A DNA stretch of 64,000 nucleotides, taken from NCBI GenBank assembly GCA_039819095.1, contig JBCBSP010000009.1, positions 1 through 64,000 on the forward strand, in the 5' to 3' direction. The position numbers and the translations under genes are program-made. The DNA comes from JBCBSP01 sp039819095. GTDB lineage: Bacteria > Pseudomonadota > Alphaproteobacteria > Caulobacterales > Maricaulaceae. Under the pieces are notes generated by a model, which ran no database searches, had not been told where the DNA came from, and saw nothing but the letters and a program-made list of their open reading frames with translations. Below are positions 16,862 to 24,884 of this stretch, piece after piece. How positions within the stretch are numbered: position 1 is the first letter of the stretch; the number at the start of each line of letters is the position of its first letter.

Positions 16862-18070
16862 TCAGCGCACCACACCGGCCTCTCGCAGCGCGTTTATGGT
16901 GTTTTGATCCGCGCCGAGGCGTTCGCGCAACACTTCCTCGGTGTGTTCGCCCAGGCGGGGCGGGGCGAATCGATAACGCGGCGGGGTCGCAGACAGCTTC
17001 ATCGGATTGCCCACCACGGCCACCTCGCCGGCCCCGCTCATCGGCAGATCGACGCGCATTTCGCGCGCCTGCGTCTGTGGGTCATCGAGCGCCTCGACCA
17101 CATCCTGAATCGGGCCGCAGGGAACCCCTTGCGCGTTAAGCGCCGCGCGCCATTGCGCAGACGGCCGGGTCTGCATGACCACTTCGATCAGGCGCGCAAG
17201 CTCAACGCGGTTAGCCACGCGGGCCGCATTAGTGGCGAATTTCGGATCATCGGCCCATTCCGCCCGGCCCAGCACGGCGGCGAATTTGCGAAACTGGCGA
17301 TCCGCCCCGACGGCGACGGCGATCGCCCCATCGGCGGTGCTGAAGTCCTGATAGGGCACGATATTGGGGTGGCGGTTGCCCATGCGCCCGGGGGCGCGAC
17401 CGGAGACCAGGGCGTTCTCGGCCTGATTGGCCAGCATGGCCAGCTGGACGTCATAGAGCGCCATATCAATATGCTGACCGCCCTGCCCGCGGTCGCGGGC
17501 AATGAGCGCCGCCATGATGGCGCCGGCGGCATAAACTCCGGTGAACAGATCGGCCGCCGGCACGCCGACTTTCAACGGCGCGTCTTCACCGGTGACGCTC
17601 ATCAGCCCGCCCATGGCCTGGATGAGGAAGTCATAGCCTGGAAGGTGCGCGTTCGGCCCGGTCTGTCCGAAGCCGGTGATCGAGCAATAGATCAGATCCG
17701 GCTGATCGGCGCTCAGGCTCTTGTAATCAAGTCCGTAGCGCTCAAGCGCGCCGGCGCGGAAATTCTCCAAAATGACATCGCTTTCGGCGGCCAGGCGGCG
17801 CACGATCGCCTGTCCTTCGGCGTCCTTCAGATTAACCGCTATGGAGCGCTTATTCCGGTTGGCGCACAGATAATAGGCCGCATCACCATCGTCTCCGGCC
17901 TCGGTCTGAACGAAGGGCGGCCCCCAGCTGCGCGTGTCATCCCCGCCATCGGGGTTTTCCACCTTGATGACTTCAGCGCCAAGATCACCCAGAATCTGGG
18001 CGCACCACGGTCCGGCGAGCACGCGCGACAGATCCAGCACTCGAATATGAGACAGCGCGCCCGGCTGCAT
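16862..18070 (-). CDS. CaiB/BaiF (class III) CoA transferase
   Basis: The 402-residue protein belongs to the formyl-CoA transferase family, which moves CoA between carboxylic acids. The start is typical (LSHIRVLDLSRVLAGPWCAQ), followed by GDLGAEVIKVENPDGGDDTR, NRNKRSIAVNLK and the catalytic aspartate in PGYDFLIQAMGGLMS (about residue 165). The C-terminal LGEHTEEVL is standard. The start at 18070 follows AAGGAAG; an upstream in-frame start adds 20 poorly fitting residues. No acyl-CoA dehydrogenase or ligase is adjacent, so the acid it activates is unknown. It is divergent from recQ across 113 bases. Confidence 0.9.
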   Translation of the reverse strand: MQPGALSHIRVLDLSRVLAGPWCAQILGDLGAEVIKVENPDGGDDTRSWGPPFVQTEAGDDGDAAYYLCANRNKRSIAVNLKDAEGQAIVRRLAAESDVILENFRAGALERYGLDYKSLSADQPDLIYCSITGFGQTGPNAHLPGYDFLIQAMGGLMSVTGEDAPLKVGVPAADLFTGVYAAGAIMAALIARDRGQGGQHIDMALYDVQLAMLANQAENALVSGRAPGRMGNRHPNIVPYQDFSTADGAIAVAVGADRQFRKFAAVLGRAEWADDPKFATNAARVANRVELARLIEVVMQTRPSAQWRAALNAQGVPCGPIQDVVEALDDPQTQAREMRVDLPMSGAGEVAVVGNPMKLSATPPRYRFAPPRLGEHTEEVLRERLGADQNTINALREAGVVR

Positions 18071-18183
18071 GAGCGTCTTCCTTCTGCAATAGCTGACCAC
18101 GGGCCTACCCGTCGCTTTGTCCGGCGGCAAGCTTCAGCACGCATTCGCTTGCGGGCGCCGGCTGGAGCGCTAGCCTCGCGGCT

Positions 18184-20037
18184 ATGATCGCAGCCGATTC
18201 CCCTCTCCGCCCTGAAGCCGGACCGCACGCGGATATCGACCAGGCGCGCGAGATGATGGCGCGCGTTTTCGGCTTCTCCGCCTTTCGCCCCGGGCAGGAG
18301 GAGATCCTTCAAGCCGCGCTCGCCGGCCGGGATCTGCTGGCGGTGATGCCAACCGGGCGCGGCAAATCGCTCTGCTACCAGCTGCCCGCCCTGCTGCGAC
18401 CCGGCCTCAGCGTCGTGGTCTCGCCGCTCATCGCCTTGATGCGCGACCAGGTTCTGGCCCTTCAAGCCAATGGGGTGGAGGCTGCAGCGCTCACATCCGT
18501 CGATAGCGAGGTTGAACGCGCTGAAACATGGGACAGGCTCGATGACGGGTCGCTGAAGCTGCTTTATCTGGCGCCGGAACGCTTGGCCGTTCCCGGGCTG
18601 GCCGAGCGCCTGCACCGCGCCGGGCTGAGCCTGATCGCGGTGGATGAGGCCCATTGCGTCTCGCAGTGGGGCCATGATTTCCGCCCTGATTATTTGCGCA
18701 TCGCGGAGTTCGCCGAAGCCGCCGGCTCCCCCCAGATGCTGGCTTTCACCGCCACCGCCGATGCGGCGGCGCGCCGCGATATAGCCGGACGTCTCTTCAG
18801 GCGCGAGGCGCTGGAGTTCGTCGCCGGATTTGATCGCCCGAACATTCATCTGGCGGTCGGCGCCAAGCATGGCGCGCACGCCCAGATCGCCGCCTTCGTG
18901 AAAGCGCGCGCCGGGCGCTCGGGGATCATCTACTGCTCCAGCCGCAAGGGCTGTGAGGATACTGCGGAAAAGCTCCGAAAGGACGGGGTGGACGCGCTCG
19001 CCTATCACGCCGGGCTTGATGGCGAGGTCCGCGCCCAGCGTCAGGACCGGTTCGTCAAGGGCGAAGCGGTGGTGATGTGCGCGACCGTGGCCTTCGGCAT
19101 GGGCGTGGACAAGCCCGATGTCCGCTTTGTGGCCCATACCGGGCTGCCGAAGTCCGTCGAGGCCTATTATCAGGAGATCGGGCGGGCCGGTCGCGATGGC
19201 GAACCGGCTGACACGCTCCTGCTCTGGTCGCTCGGCGATGCAGCGCTGCGCCGACGTCAGATCGTCGAGGGCGAGGCCGATGAAGGCCGCAAGCAGATGG
19301 AGCTGCGCCGCCTTGGCGCACTCATCGCCTATTGCGAAGCGCCGCGATGCCGCAGACAGACTCTGCTGGCCTATTTCGGTGAAGCGGCCGAACCCTGCGG
19401 CGCCTGCGATCTGTGCGATGACCCGCCCAGGCTGATCGACGGCACGGTGATCGCGCAGAAGGCCATGTCGGCGATCGCCCGGACCGGGCAGCGTTTCGGA
19501 CTTGAGCACCTGATTTCGGTGCTGCGCGGCGTGGAAACCGACAAGGTGCTGGCGCGCGGTCATAACCAGCTGCCCACATTCGGCGTCGGAGCGGACCTGT
19601 CGAAAGACCAATGGATGAGTGTGTTCCGCCAGCTCTTCGCCGCCGGCGCGATCGATCAACCGATCGACGGGCATGGCGAGTGGCGCCTGACCGAAGCCGG
19701 CAAGGCGGTGCTATTTGGCAAGACAACCATCCAGCTTCGCCCGCCTGAGGCGCGACGCTCCGAAAAGACGGCGCGCTCACGCCCGGCGCGTGACGCTCAT
19801 GAGCAGTTGTCAGAACGCGACCAGGCGCTCTTCGCGCAGCTCAGAGCACTGCGCGCGCAACTCGCCCAGCAATCGGGCAAGCCGGCCTACACGGTGTTTT
19901 CCGACCGCACGCTGGTGGAAATGGCCCTGGCGCGGCCTGATTCGCTGGACGCCATGGCGTCGGTCTTCGGGGTCGGCGCGCGCAAGCTGGAGCGTTATGG
20001 CGAAGCCTTCCTGATCGTGATCGCCGAGGCCGGCTGA
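18184..20037 (+). CDS. recQ: ATP-dependent DNA helicase RecQ
   Basis: This 3'-5' helicase acts in recombination and replication-fork repair. The 617-residue protein has a Walker A motif MPTGRGKS (55-62), the DEAH box VDEAHCVSQWGHDFRP, helicase motif VI YYQEIGRAGRDG, the zinc-binding cysteines CEAPRCR and CGACDLC (about 382-412), a winged-helix domain, and a C-terminal HRDC domain (about 540-615). This is the complete domain set of E. coli RecQ. No LexA box of the GTTC-N7-GTTC type was seen upstream. Confidence 0.96.
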   Translation: MIAADSPLRPEAGPHADIDQAREMMARVFGFSAFRPGQEEILQAALAGRDLLAVMPTGRGKSLCYQLPALLRPGLSVVVSPLIALMRDQVLALQANGVEAAALTSVDSEVERAETWDRLDDGSLKLLYLAPERLAVPGLAERLHRAGLSLIAVDEAHCVSQWGHDFRPDYLRIAEFAEAAGSPQMLAFTATADAAARRDIAGRLFRREALEFVAGFDRPNIHLAVGAKHGAHAQIAAFVKARAGRSGIIYCSSRKGCEDTAEKLRKDGVDALAYHAGLDGEVRAQRQDRFVKGEAVVMCATVAFGMGVDKPDVRFVAHTGLPKSVEAYYQEIGRAGRDGEPADTLLLWSLGDAALRRRQIVEGEADEGRKQMELRRLGALIAYCEAPRCRRQTLLAYFGEAAEPCGACDLCDDPPRLIDGTVIAQKAMSAIARTGQRFGLEHLISVLRGVETDKVLARGHNQLPTFGVGADLSKDQWMSVFRQLFAAGAIDQPIDGHGEWRLTEAGKAVLFGKTTIQLRPPEARRSEKTARSRPARDAHEQLSERDQALFAQLRALRAQLAQQSGKPAYTVFSDRTLVEMALARPDSLDAMASVFGVGARKLERYGEAFLIVIAEAG

Positions 20038-20091
20038 ACACGCGGCGCGCAAAGCTGATCGATTCTGGAAAAGCCTTGTTGGTTCTGGATT

Positions 20092-20119
20092 TCTCCTCGC
20101 GTTTTCGAACGCGAGGAGA
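20092..20119 (+). terminator. Perfect 12-pair hairpin with TTCG loop, possible recQ terminator
   Basis: TCTCCTCGCGTT and AACGCGAGGAGA pair perfectly around a TTCG tetraloop, one of the most stable RNA hairpins. It lies 55 bases after the recQ stop and 75 before the next start. No T-tract follows, so it may be a Rho-linked end, an RNA-stabilising element or part of the next leader rather than a classic terminator. Confidence 0.45.
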
Positions 20120-20193
20120 TCGCGCCGCCGGTCCGCGCTGATGTGATGAGGCCTTCGTGATGTGAAGGCGTTCATCCCTCAGGAGATACAGAT

Positions 20194-20541
20194 ATGACCG
20201 CTCCCCGCACCTTCATCCTGGCCGCCTTCGCGGCGCTGGCCGCGCCGGCCATGAGCCTCGCTGAAGAACCGGCCGCGCTTCAGATCACCATCGATCGGGC
20301 CGCTCTGACCACGCCGGCTGGCGCTGAAGCCGCTTATCAGCAGATCGCCGGCGCGGCCCTGACCGTATGCCGCGCTGAGAATCGCCACGGCGCAGGGTTC
20401 GAACGCGCCCTGCGCATCTGCATCACCGACACGATCGAGCGCTCGGTCTCGGCGCTGGACGCCCCGCTGGTGGACGCGCAACATGCGGCGAGACCGGCAA
20501 CGATCACACTTGCGCAGCTGGACCGGAAGCGCCCATTCTGA
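20194..20541 (+). CDS. UrcA family protein
   Basis: The 115-residue exported protein has a signal peptide (1-23, MTAPRTFILAAFAALAAPAM then SLAEE). A small domain follows with LTTPAGAEAAYQQIAGAALTVCRAEN and a second cysteine in RICITDTIERSVSAL. The two cysteines and the LxxxxGA..Y..I..AA..VC pattern are those of the UrcA family, found mainly in alphaproteobacteria and of unknown function. AGGAGA seven bases before the ATG is a good ribosome site. The next gene, an AraC-type regulator, starts 25 bases after the stop, so the two are probably cotranscribed. Confidence 0.8.
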   Translation: MTAPRTFILAAFAALAAPAMSLAEEPAALQITIDRAALTTPAGAEAAYQQIAGAALTVCRAENRHGAGFERALRICITDTIERSVSALDAPLVDAQHAARPATITLAQLDRKRPF

Positions 20542-20566
20542 ACGCCGGCAATGTGAGACCCGATAC

Positions 20567-21646
20567 ATGAGCCCGGCGGAAATCGTCGACCTCCTCCTGC
20601 GCGGCGGGGCTGCAGGCGCCAGCCTCATCCTCGCCGCCGTTCTCGCCCCCCTGGCCGTGCGCTCCATGAGCGCACGGTTCGGCACATTGTTCGCCCTGGG
20701 CGCGGCGTGCTACGCGCTGGGCAGCGCCCAGCCGGTCGCCGAGGCCCTGCCCGCGTTTGTGACCGTCCTGAAGGCGCCGGCCATGCTGACCGGCGTGTTT
20801 TTCTGGTGGTTCGCCCTGGCGCTGTTCTGCGACGCCCGGCGCTGGACCTGGGCGATGTTCCTGCCCGCCGCCATCATCGGCCTGGCCTCGATCTTGGACA
20901 TCTTCAACGCATTGCCGCGTCTCGTCGGCGCAGGCCATATCGCCAGCGAGATCATCAATGCCGCTTTGATGGTGCATGTCATCGTCATGATCGTGACCGG
21001 CCGCCATGACGACCTGGTGGAGCCCCGCCGCAAGTTTCGCACGATCTGGGGCGGCGCCATCGCGCTGACAGTCTTCAGCGTTGCGCTCGGCGAATTGTGG
21101 AAGCGGACTGGGGAGCTGCCGGACTTCATGCACCTAATCGCCGCCAGCGCGATCTTCGTCGTGACGTGCGGCATCGTGGTCTGGTCTCTGTCCGCTCAGC
21201 CGGACTTCTTTCATGAGAGCCCCGCGCGCAAGCCGCTCTCAGTCGCAGCGGGCGATGAGGCGATCGAAGCCGCTGATCGTCATCTGGCCGGACAATTGCG
21301 CGAGGCCATGGCTGAAGGCGTCTATCGCACGCCAGGGCTTACAGTCGGCGCGCTCGCGGACCGGCTGGACGCGCGCGAGCATCGCTTGCGCGCTGTCATC
21401 AACCAGCAGCTCGGCTATCGCAACTTCGCCGCTTTCCTGAACGAGCACCGGATTGAAGCCGCCCGCTCCGCACTCGGCGACCCCGCCCAGGCGCGACGCC
21501 AGATCCTCCAGATCGCGCTTGATCTCGGCTACGGCTCCATCGCTCCGTTCAATCGCGCCTTCCGCGAAATCACCGGCGCCACGCCGACCGCCTATCGCCG
21601 CCGCGCACTGGAAGACGGCGCCATGGCGACCGCCGCCGCCGAGTAG
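20567..21646 (+). CDS. AraC family regulator with N-terminal membrane domain
   Basis: The 359-residue protein has an N-terminal half made of about seven hydrophobic segments (residues 1-215) and no periplasmic sensor domain. The C-terminal AraC/XylS DNA-binding domain (about 245-345) includes LTVGALADRLDAREHRLRAV as the first helix-turn-helix and LDLGYGSIAPFNRAFREITG as the second. It is therefore likely a membrane-bound transcription factor that senses a lipid-soluble or membrane signal. The start at 20567 was chosen where the hydrophobic domain begins. It follows the UrcA gene closely. Target genes are not evident. Confidence 0.88.
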   Translation: MSPAEIVDLLLRGGAAGASLILAAVLAPLAVRSMSARFGTLFALGAACYALGSAQPVAEALPAFVTVLKAPAMLTGVFFWWFALALFCDARRWTWAMFLPAAIIGLASILDIFNALPRLVGAGHIASEIINAALMVHVIVMIVTGRHDDLVEPRRKFRTIWGGAIALTVFSVALGELWKRTGELPDFMHLIAASAIFVVTCGIVVWSLSAQPDFFHESPARKPLSVAAGDEAIEAADRHLAGQLREAMAEGVYRTPGLTVGALADRLDAREHRLRAVINQQLGYRNFAAFLNEHRIEAARSALGDPAQARRQILQIALDLGYGSIAPFNRAFREITGATPTAYRRRALEDGAMATAAAE

Positions 21647-21751
21647 CCTGCGCGCGCTTTACAGCAAAGTCGCACTTTCCCGGCTGCGCTCCGGTCGTGG
21701 GCGGGATAGGCTTACCGTTAAATCCACTCGCGCCTTGACGGAGCCGCTCCC

Positions 21752-22381
21752 ATGAATCTCGACAGTCTTCTCAGCCTCGCCACCGCAGCTGGCGGTGATC
21801 GCCTTGTGCCTGATCTCGCCTCGCGCCTGAATGTGAGCGAGACGGATGCCTCCGCCGGACTGTCCGCCCTGCTGCCGACGCTGGGCGCCGGCCTGCGCCA
21901 GGCACAGAATGAAAATCGCCTGGACGACGTCTTGAGCATGGCGACCGGTCGCGCCGATCCAGAAGAAAATGTCTCCGGCGAAGCGCCCAACCTGGGCATG
22001 TCGATCGTGTCTTCGCTGTTCGGCGGCCAAGCCAATGCTGAACAGGTCGCCAGCGCAAGCGCGCAGCGCGCGGGTGTTGATGCCAGCCTTGTCCAGCGCA
22101 TGCTTCCGGTTCTGGCCACCCTGCTGATCAACCAGATGCCCAATCGCGGCGCGGACGCCGATTCCAATGCACTCGCGAGCCTGCTGGGCGGCGGACGCAG
22201 CAGCGGCGGGCTGGGCGGCATGCTGGGCGGCGTGCTCAGCTCCGGCCTTGGCGGCGCGCTGGGCGGCGGCTCGCGCAATAGCGGCGGTCAGGCCGGCGCG
22301 GGTCTGCTGGCCGGATTGCTCGATACTGACGGCGACGGCGATGTCGCCGATGACGTTCTGAACCTGATCCAGCGACGCTAA
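21752..22381 (+). CDS. DUF937 family protein
   Basis: The 209-residue cytoplasmic protein has a DUF937-like pattern: an N-terminal helical domain with LLPTLGAGLRQAQNEN, then GVDASLVQRMLPVLATLLIN, a long Gly/Ser/Leu-rich segment (about 145-185) and a final LLDTDGDGDVADDVLNL. That last motif resembles a calcium-binding EF-hand or dockerin loop. The family is of unknown function. The gene lies 28 bases before a Kbp-like LysM gene and is probably in one operon with it. Confidence 0.8.
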   Translation: MNLDSLLSLATAAGGDRLVPDLASRLNVSETDASAGLSALLPTLGAGLRQAQNENRLDDVLSMATGRADPEENVSGEAPNLGMSIVSSLFGGQANAEQVASASAQRAGVDASLVQRMLPVLATLLINQMPNRGADADSNALASLLGGGRSSGGLGGMLGGVLSSGLGGALGGGSRNSGGQAGAGLLAGLLDTDGDGDVADDVLNLIQRR

Positions 22382-22409
22382 CCCCTGACATGAAACAAGG
22401 AGATGCTGC

Positions 22410-22856
22410 ATGTTTGATCTGTTGAAGACTGTCGCCAATGCCGGCCGCGCGCTTGGATTTGGCGACAAGGAAGACACGGAAGCCAACCGTGAAATCGTCG
22501 AAAAAGAGCTGCGCGGGACCGGTCTGGACGGCGCGGACAAGGTCGGTGTGGAAGTCGCCGGCGACACCATTGTTCTGAAAGGCGATGGCGTCAGCCAGGA
22601 AGTGAAAGAAAAGCTGATGATGGCCGCCGCCAACATCAAGGGCGTCGCCGCGGTCCAGGATAAGCTCGCGCCTGCTGACAAGAGCGCTGCAGGCCAGTTC
22701 CACACGGTCGTATCAGGAGACACGCTGGGCGCCATCGCCCAGAAATATCTCGGCAAGGCGAGCGCCTATCCGGTCATCTTCGAAGCCAACAAGCCGATGC
22801 TGGACAATCCCGACCGCATCTATCCGGGGCAGCTCTTGCGCATACCGGCGAAATAA
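22410..22856 (+). CDS. BON and LysM domain protein, Kbp (YgaU)-like
   Basis: The 148-residue protein matches E. coli Kbp (149 residues), a cytoplasmic potassium-binding protein. A BON domain spans about residues 25-88 (ADKVGVEVAGDTIVLKGDGV) and a LysM domain about 97-147 (YHTVV-type start HTVVSGDTLGAIAQKYLGKA, ending GQLLRIPAK). There is no signal peptide, which fits Kbp rather than a cell-wall LysM protein. A strong AAGGAG site precedes the ATG. It follows the DUF937 gene by 28 bases. Confidence 0.87.
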   Translation: MFDLLKTVANAGRALGFGDKEDTEANREIVEKELRGTGLDGADKVGVEVAGDTIVLKGDGVSQEVKEKLMMAAANIKGVAAVQDKLAPADKSAAGQFHTVVSGDTLGAIAQKYLGKASAYPVIFEANKPMLDNPDRIYPGQLLRIPAK

Positions 22857-22911
22857 ACAGGTCTCGCGCCCGCAAAGTGGCGTGAGGCTATCGCCTGGAA
22901 TGGCTTGGGAA

Positions 22912-22987
22912 TGGTGAGCCGACAGGGGCTCGAACCCTGGACCTACTGATTAAAAGTCAGTTGCTCTACCAACTGAGCTATCGGCTC
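22912..22987 (-). tRNA. tRNA-Lys (anticodon TTT)
   Basis: The 76-base cloverleaf has acceptor stem GAGCCGA/TCGGCTC, anticodon stem ACTGA/TCAGT with loop CTTTTAA (anticodon TTT), T arm GGTTCGAGCC and an encoded CCA with discriminator A. It lies between two plus-strand genes on the opposite strand. Confidence 0.97.
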
Positions 22988-23109
22988 GTCCTGGAAGTCG
23001 GCAAGGCTGGTAAGAGCCCGCCCGGCAGGAAAGAGGCGCGGAACCTATCCACGACCGTCAGGCCGGTCAAGCACCGCCTCACGCTTGAGAGCACATAAGG
23101 GAGCAGACC

Positions 23110-23697
23110 ATGAAATCAACGACCATTGTGCTGCTCGTCGGCCTGCTCGGCGCCGCCATGCCGCTGGCGGCCTGCGGGTCGACCGGCGGCCTGAGCGAGA
23201 CCGCCGATGACACGTCAGACCTGGCCACGGACGCGTTCGGCCTGCCGCGCGCGCGCCCTGGCCAGGCGGTGATTGATAGCGGCGACGCGACCGTACCGAC
23301 CCCCTATGGCGGCGAAGGGGCGCTGCGGACCTGCCAGACACTGGCCCAGGACATCGCCCGGCTCACCGTCGTGCTCGGTCCGGACGCCGAAGCCGAACGC
23401 GATGATAGCGACACAGACGAGGACGACGGCTTTGCCTCCGATCTGGTCCAACGTGCGCCGGATGCGGTGGGCGACGCGGCCACGTCTGTCATTGTCGGAC
23501 TCAACCCGGCCCGCCCGGTGGTCCGTTTCCTCGGGCAGGCCGGTGAAATCGAAGCGGCTGCGCGCCGGGAGCGCGAGTTGGCGCTGAAGCGGCGGGCCTG
23601 GCTGCGCGGGGCTTTCGATGCAAGCGCCTGTGAAGCCGATGTGCTGGGCGAGGCGCTGGAGGCCTATAATCTGCTCGAAACTTCGCCCGAAGAGTAA
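23110..23697 (+). CDS. Putative lipoprotein of unknown function
   Basis: The 195-residue product has a signal peptide with lipobox LAAC at Cys22 (MKSTTIVLLVGLLGAAMPLA then ACGS), so it is likely a lipoprotein. The mature part contains an acidic stretch (ERDDSDTDEDDGF, about 97-110) and ends with a helical ARRERELALKRRAWLRGAFD region and single cysteines that could form a disulfide (Cys75 and one near residue 178). I do not recognise a family, although similar small lipoproteins are common in this order. AAGGGAG precedes the ATG. It converges on tgt with an 11-base gap. Confidence 0.75.
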   Translation: MKSTTIVLLVGLLGAAMPLAACGSTGGLSETADDTSDLATDAFGLPRARPGQAVIDSGDATVPTPYGGEGALRTCQTLAQDIARLTVVLGPDAEAERDDSDTDEDDGFASDLVQRAPDAVGDAATSVIVGLNPARPVVRFLGQAGEIEAAARRERELALKRRAWLRGAFDASACEADVLGEALEAYNLLETSPEE

Positions 23698-23708
23698 CGC
23701 ATCAGCAT

Positions 23709-24836
23709 TCAGCGCGGCGCTTCGCCCTCGGCCCAGCGCGCATTGAACCCGGCGCGGAACGCTTCGAACCGGCCTTCGGCGATCGCGGAGCGCATGCGCG
23801 CCATCAGGTCCTCGTAATAAGCCACATTATGCCAGGACAGCAGCATCGAGCCGAGATACTCGCCTGCGCGGATGAGGTGGTGGATATAAGCCTTTGAATA
23901 GTCCCGGCTCGCCGGGCAATCGAGGCCTTCGTCCAGCGGGCTTTCATCTTCGGCGAAACGGGCGTTCTTCAGATTATACGGACCATCATCGGACCAGGCC
24001 TGACCGTGCCGGCCGGAACGGGTCGGCATGACGCAGTCGAACATGTCGATCCCGCGCGCGACCGATTCCACCAGATCGATCGGACGACCGACGCCCATCA
24101 GATAGCGCGGGCGCGCCTGCGGCAGGTGCGGCGTGGTCACGTCCAGCACCTGACACATCACATCGAACCCCTCCCCGACTGCGAGCCCGCCAACGGCGTA
24201 GCCATCAAAGCCCAGTTCGATCAGCGCTTCAGCCGAAGCCTGCCTGAGATCGGCTTCCACCGAGCCCTGAACGATGGCGAACAGGTTCTGGCTCTCCCGC
24301 TCGCCAAAGGCGGCTTTCGAGCGCGCCGCCCAGCGTACCGACAGCTCCATGGAGGACGCCGCCTCGTCTCGCGTGCAGGGAAAGGTGGTGCACTCGTCAA
24401 GCTGCATGGAGATGTCCGCGCCCAGGAGATCGGTCTGGATCTCGATGGAGCGCTCCGGGGTGAGCATGTGCGAAGACCCGTCGAGATGGCTTTTGAACTC
24501 CACCCCCGCTTCGGTGAGCTTTCTCAGCTTGGACAAAGACCAGACCTGAAACCCGCCTGAATCGGTCAGGATCGGCCCGTCCCAGCGCATGAAGTGATGC
24601 AATCCGCCCAGACGCTTCACCCGCTCCGCGCCTGGGCGCAGCATGAGGTGATAGGTATTGCCCAGAATGATATCCGCCCCGGCTGAGCGCACCTGTTCAG
24701 GATAGAGGGCCTTGACCGTCGCCGCGGTGCCGACCGGCATGAAGGCGGGCGTGCGGATATCCCCGCGCGGGGTTTTCAGAACGCCGGTGCGCGCCTCTCC
24801 GTCTCGTGCGGCTATATCGAAGGGGAAACTCGGCAT
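23709..24836 (-). CDS. tgt: Queuine tRNA-ribosyltransferase (TGT) with an altered zinc site
   Basis: TGT swaps guanine 34 for preQ1 in tRNAs with GUN anticodons, in queuosine synthesis. The 375-residue protein has the base-recognition block TDSGGFQVWSL with Asp92, DECTTFPCTRDEA, the nucleophile region GIDMFDCVMPTRSGR (Asp267) and YSKAYIHHLIRAGE. The usual zinc ligands C-x-C-x2-C and His appear as Leu305, Cys307, Ser310 and His336, so two of the three cysteines are missing although the spacing is exact. The start at 24836 is set by GAGG nine bases upstream. queA lies nearby on the same strand but is separated by a plus-strand gene. Confidence 0.94.
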   Translation of the reverse strand: MPSFPFDIAARDGEARTGVLKTPRGDIRTPAFMPVGTAATVKALYPEQVRSAGADIILGNTYHLMLRPGAERVKRLGGLHHFMRWDGPILTDSGGFQVWSLSKLRKLTEAGVEFKSHLDGSSHMLTPERSIEIQTDLLGADISMQLDECTTFPCTRDEAASSMELSVRWAARSKAAFGERESQNLFAIVQGSVEADLRQASAEALIELGFDGYAVGGLAVGEGFDVMCQVLDVTTPHLPQARPRYLMGVGRPIDLVESVARGIDMFDCVMPTRSGRHGQAWSDDGPYNLKNARFAEDESPLDEGLDCPASRDYSKAYIHHLIRAGEYLGSMLLSWHNVAYYEDLMARMRSAIAEGRFEAFRAGFNARWAEGEAPR

Positions 24837-24884
24837 ACAGATGGGCCTCATTCGGGTAGGCGAAACGCGGTTCGGGACGGTGTG

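Noticed and set aside
15597..16907. A 436-codon plus-strand frame opposite the OmpA-family gene with a long Arg/Gly run
   Set aside because: The Arg run is the complement of the proline codons, the real gene has signal peptide, barrel and OmpA domain, and the shadow frame has no ribosome site or family features.
17839..19674. A 611-codon minus-strand frame opposite recQ
   Set aside because: It is a product of high GC on the strand opposite a gene with full helicase motifs; it also overlaps the CoA transferase in another frame.
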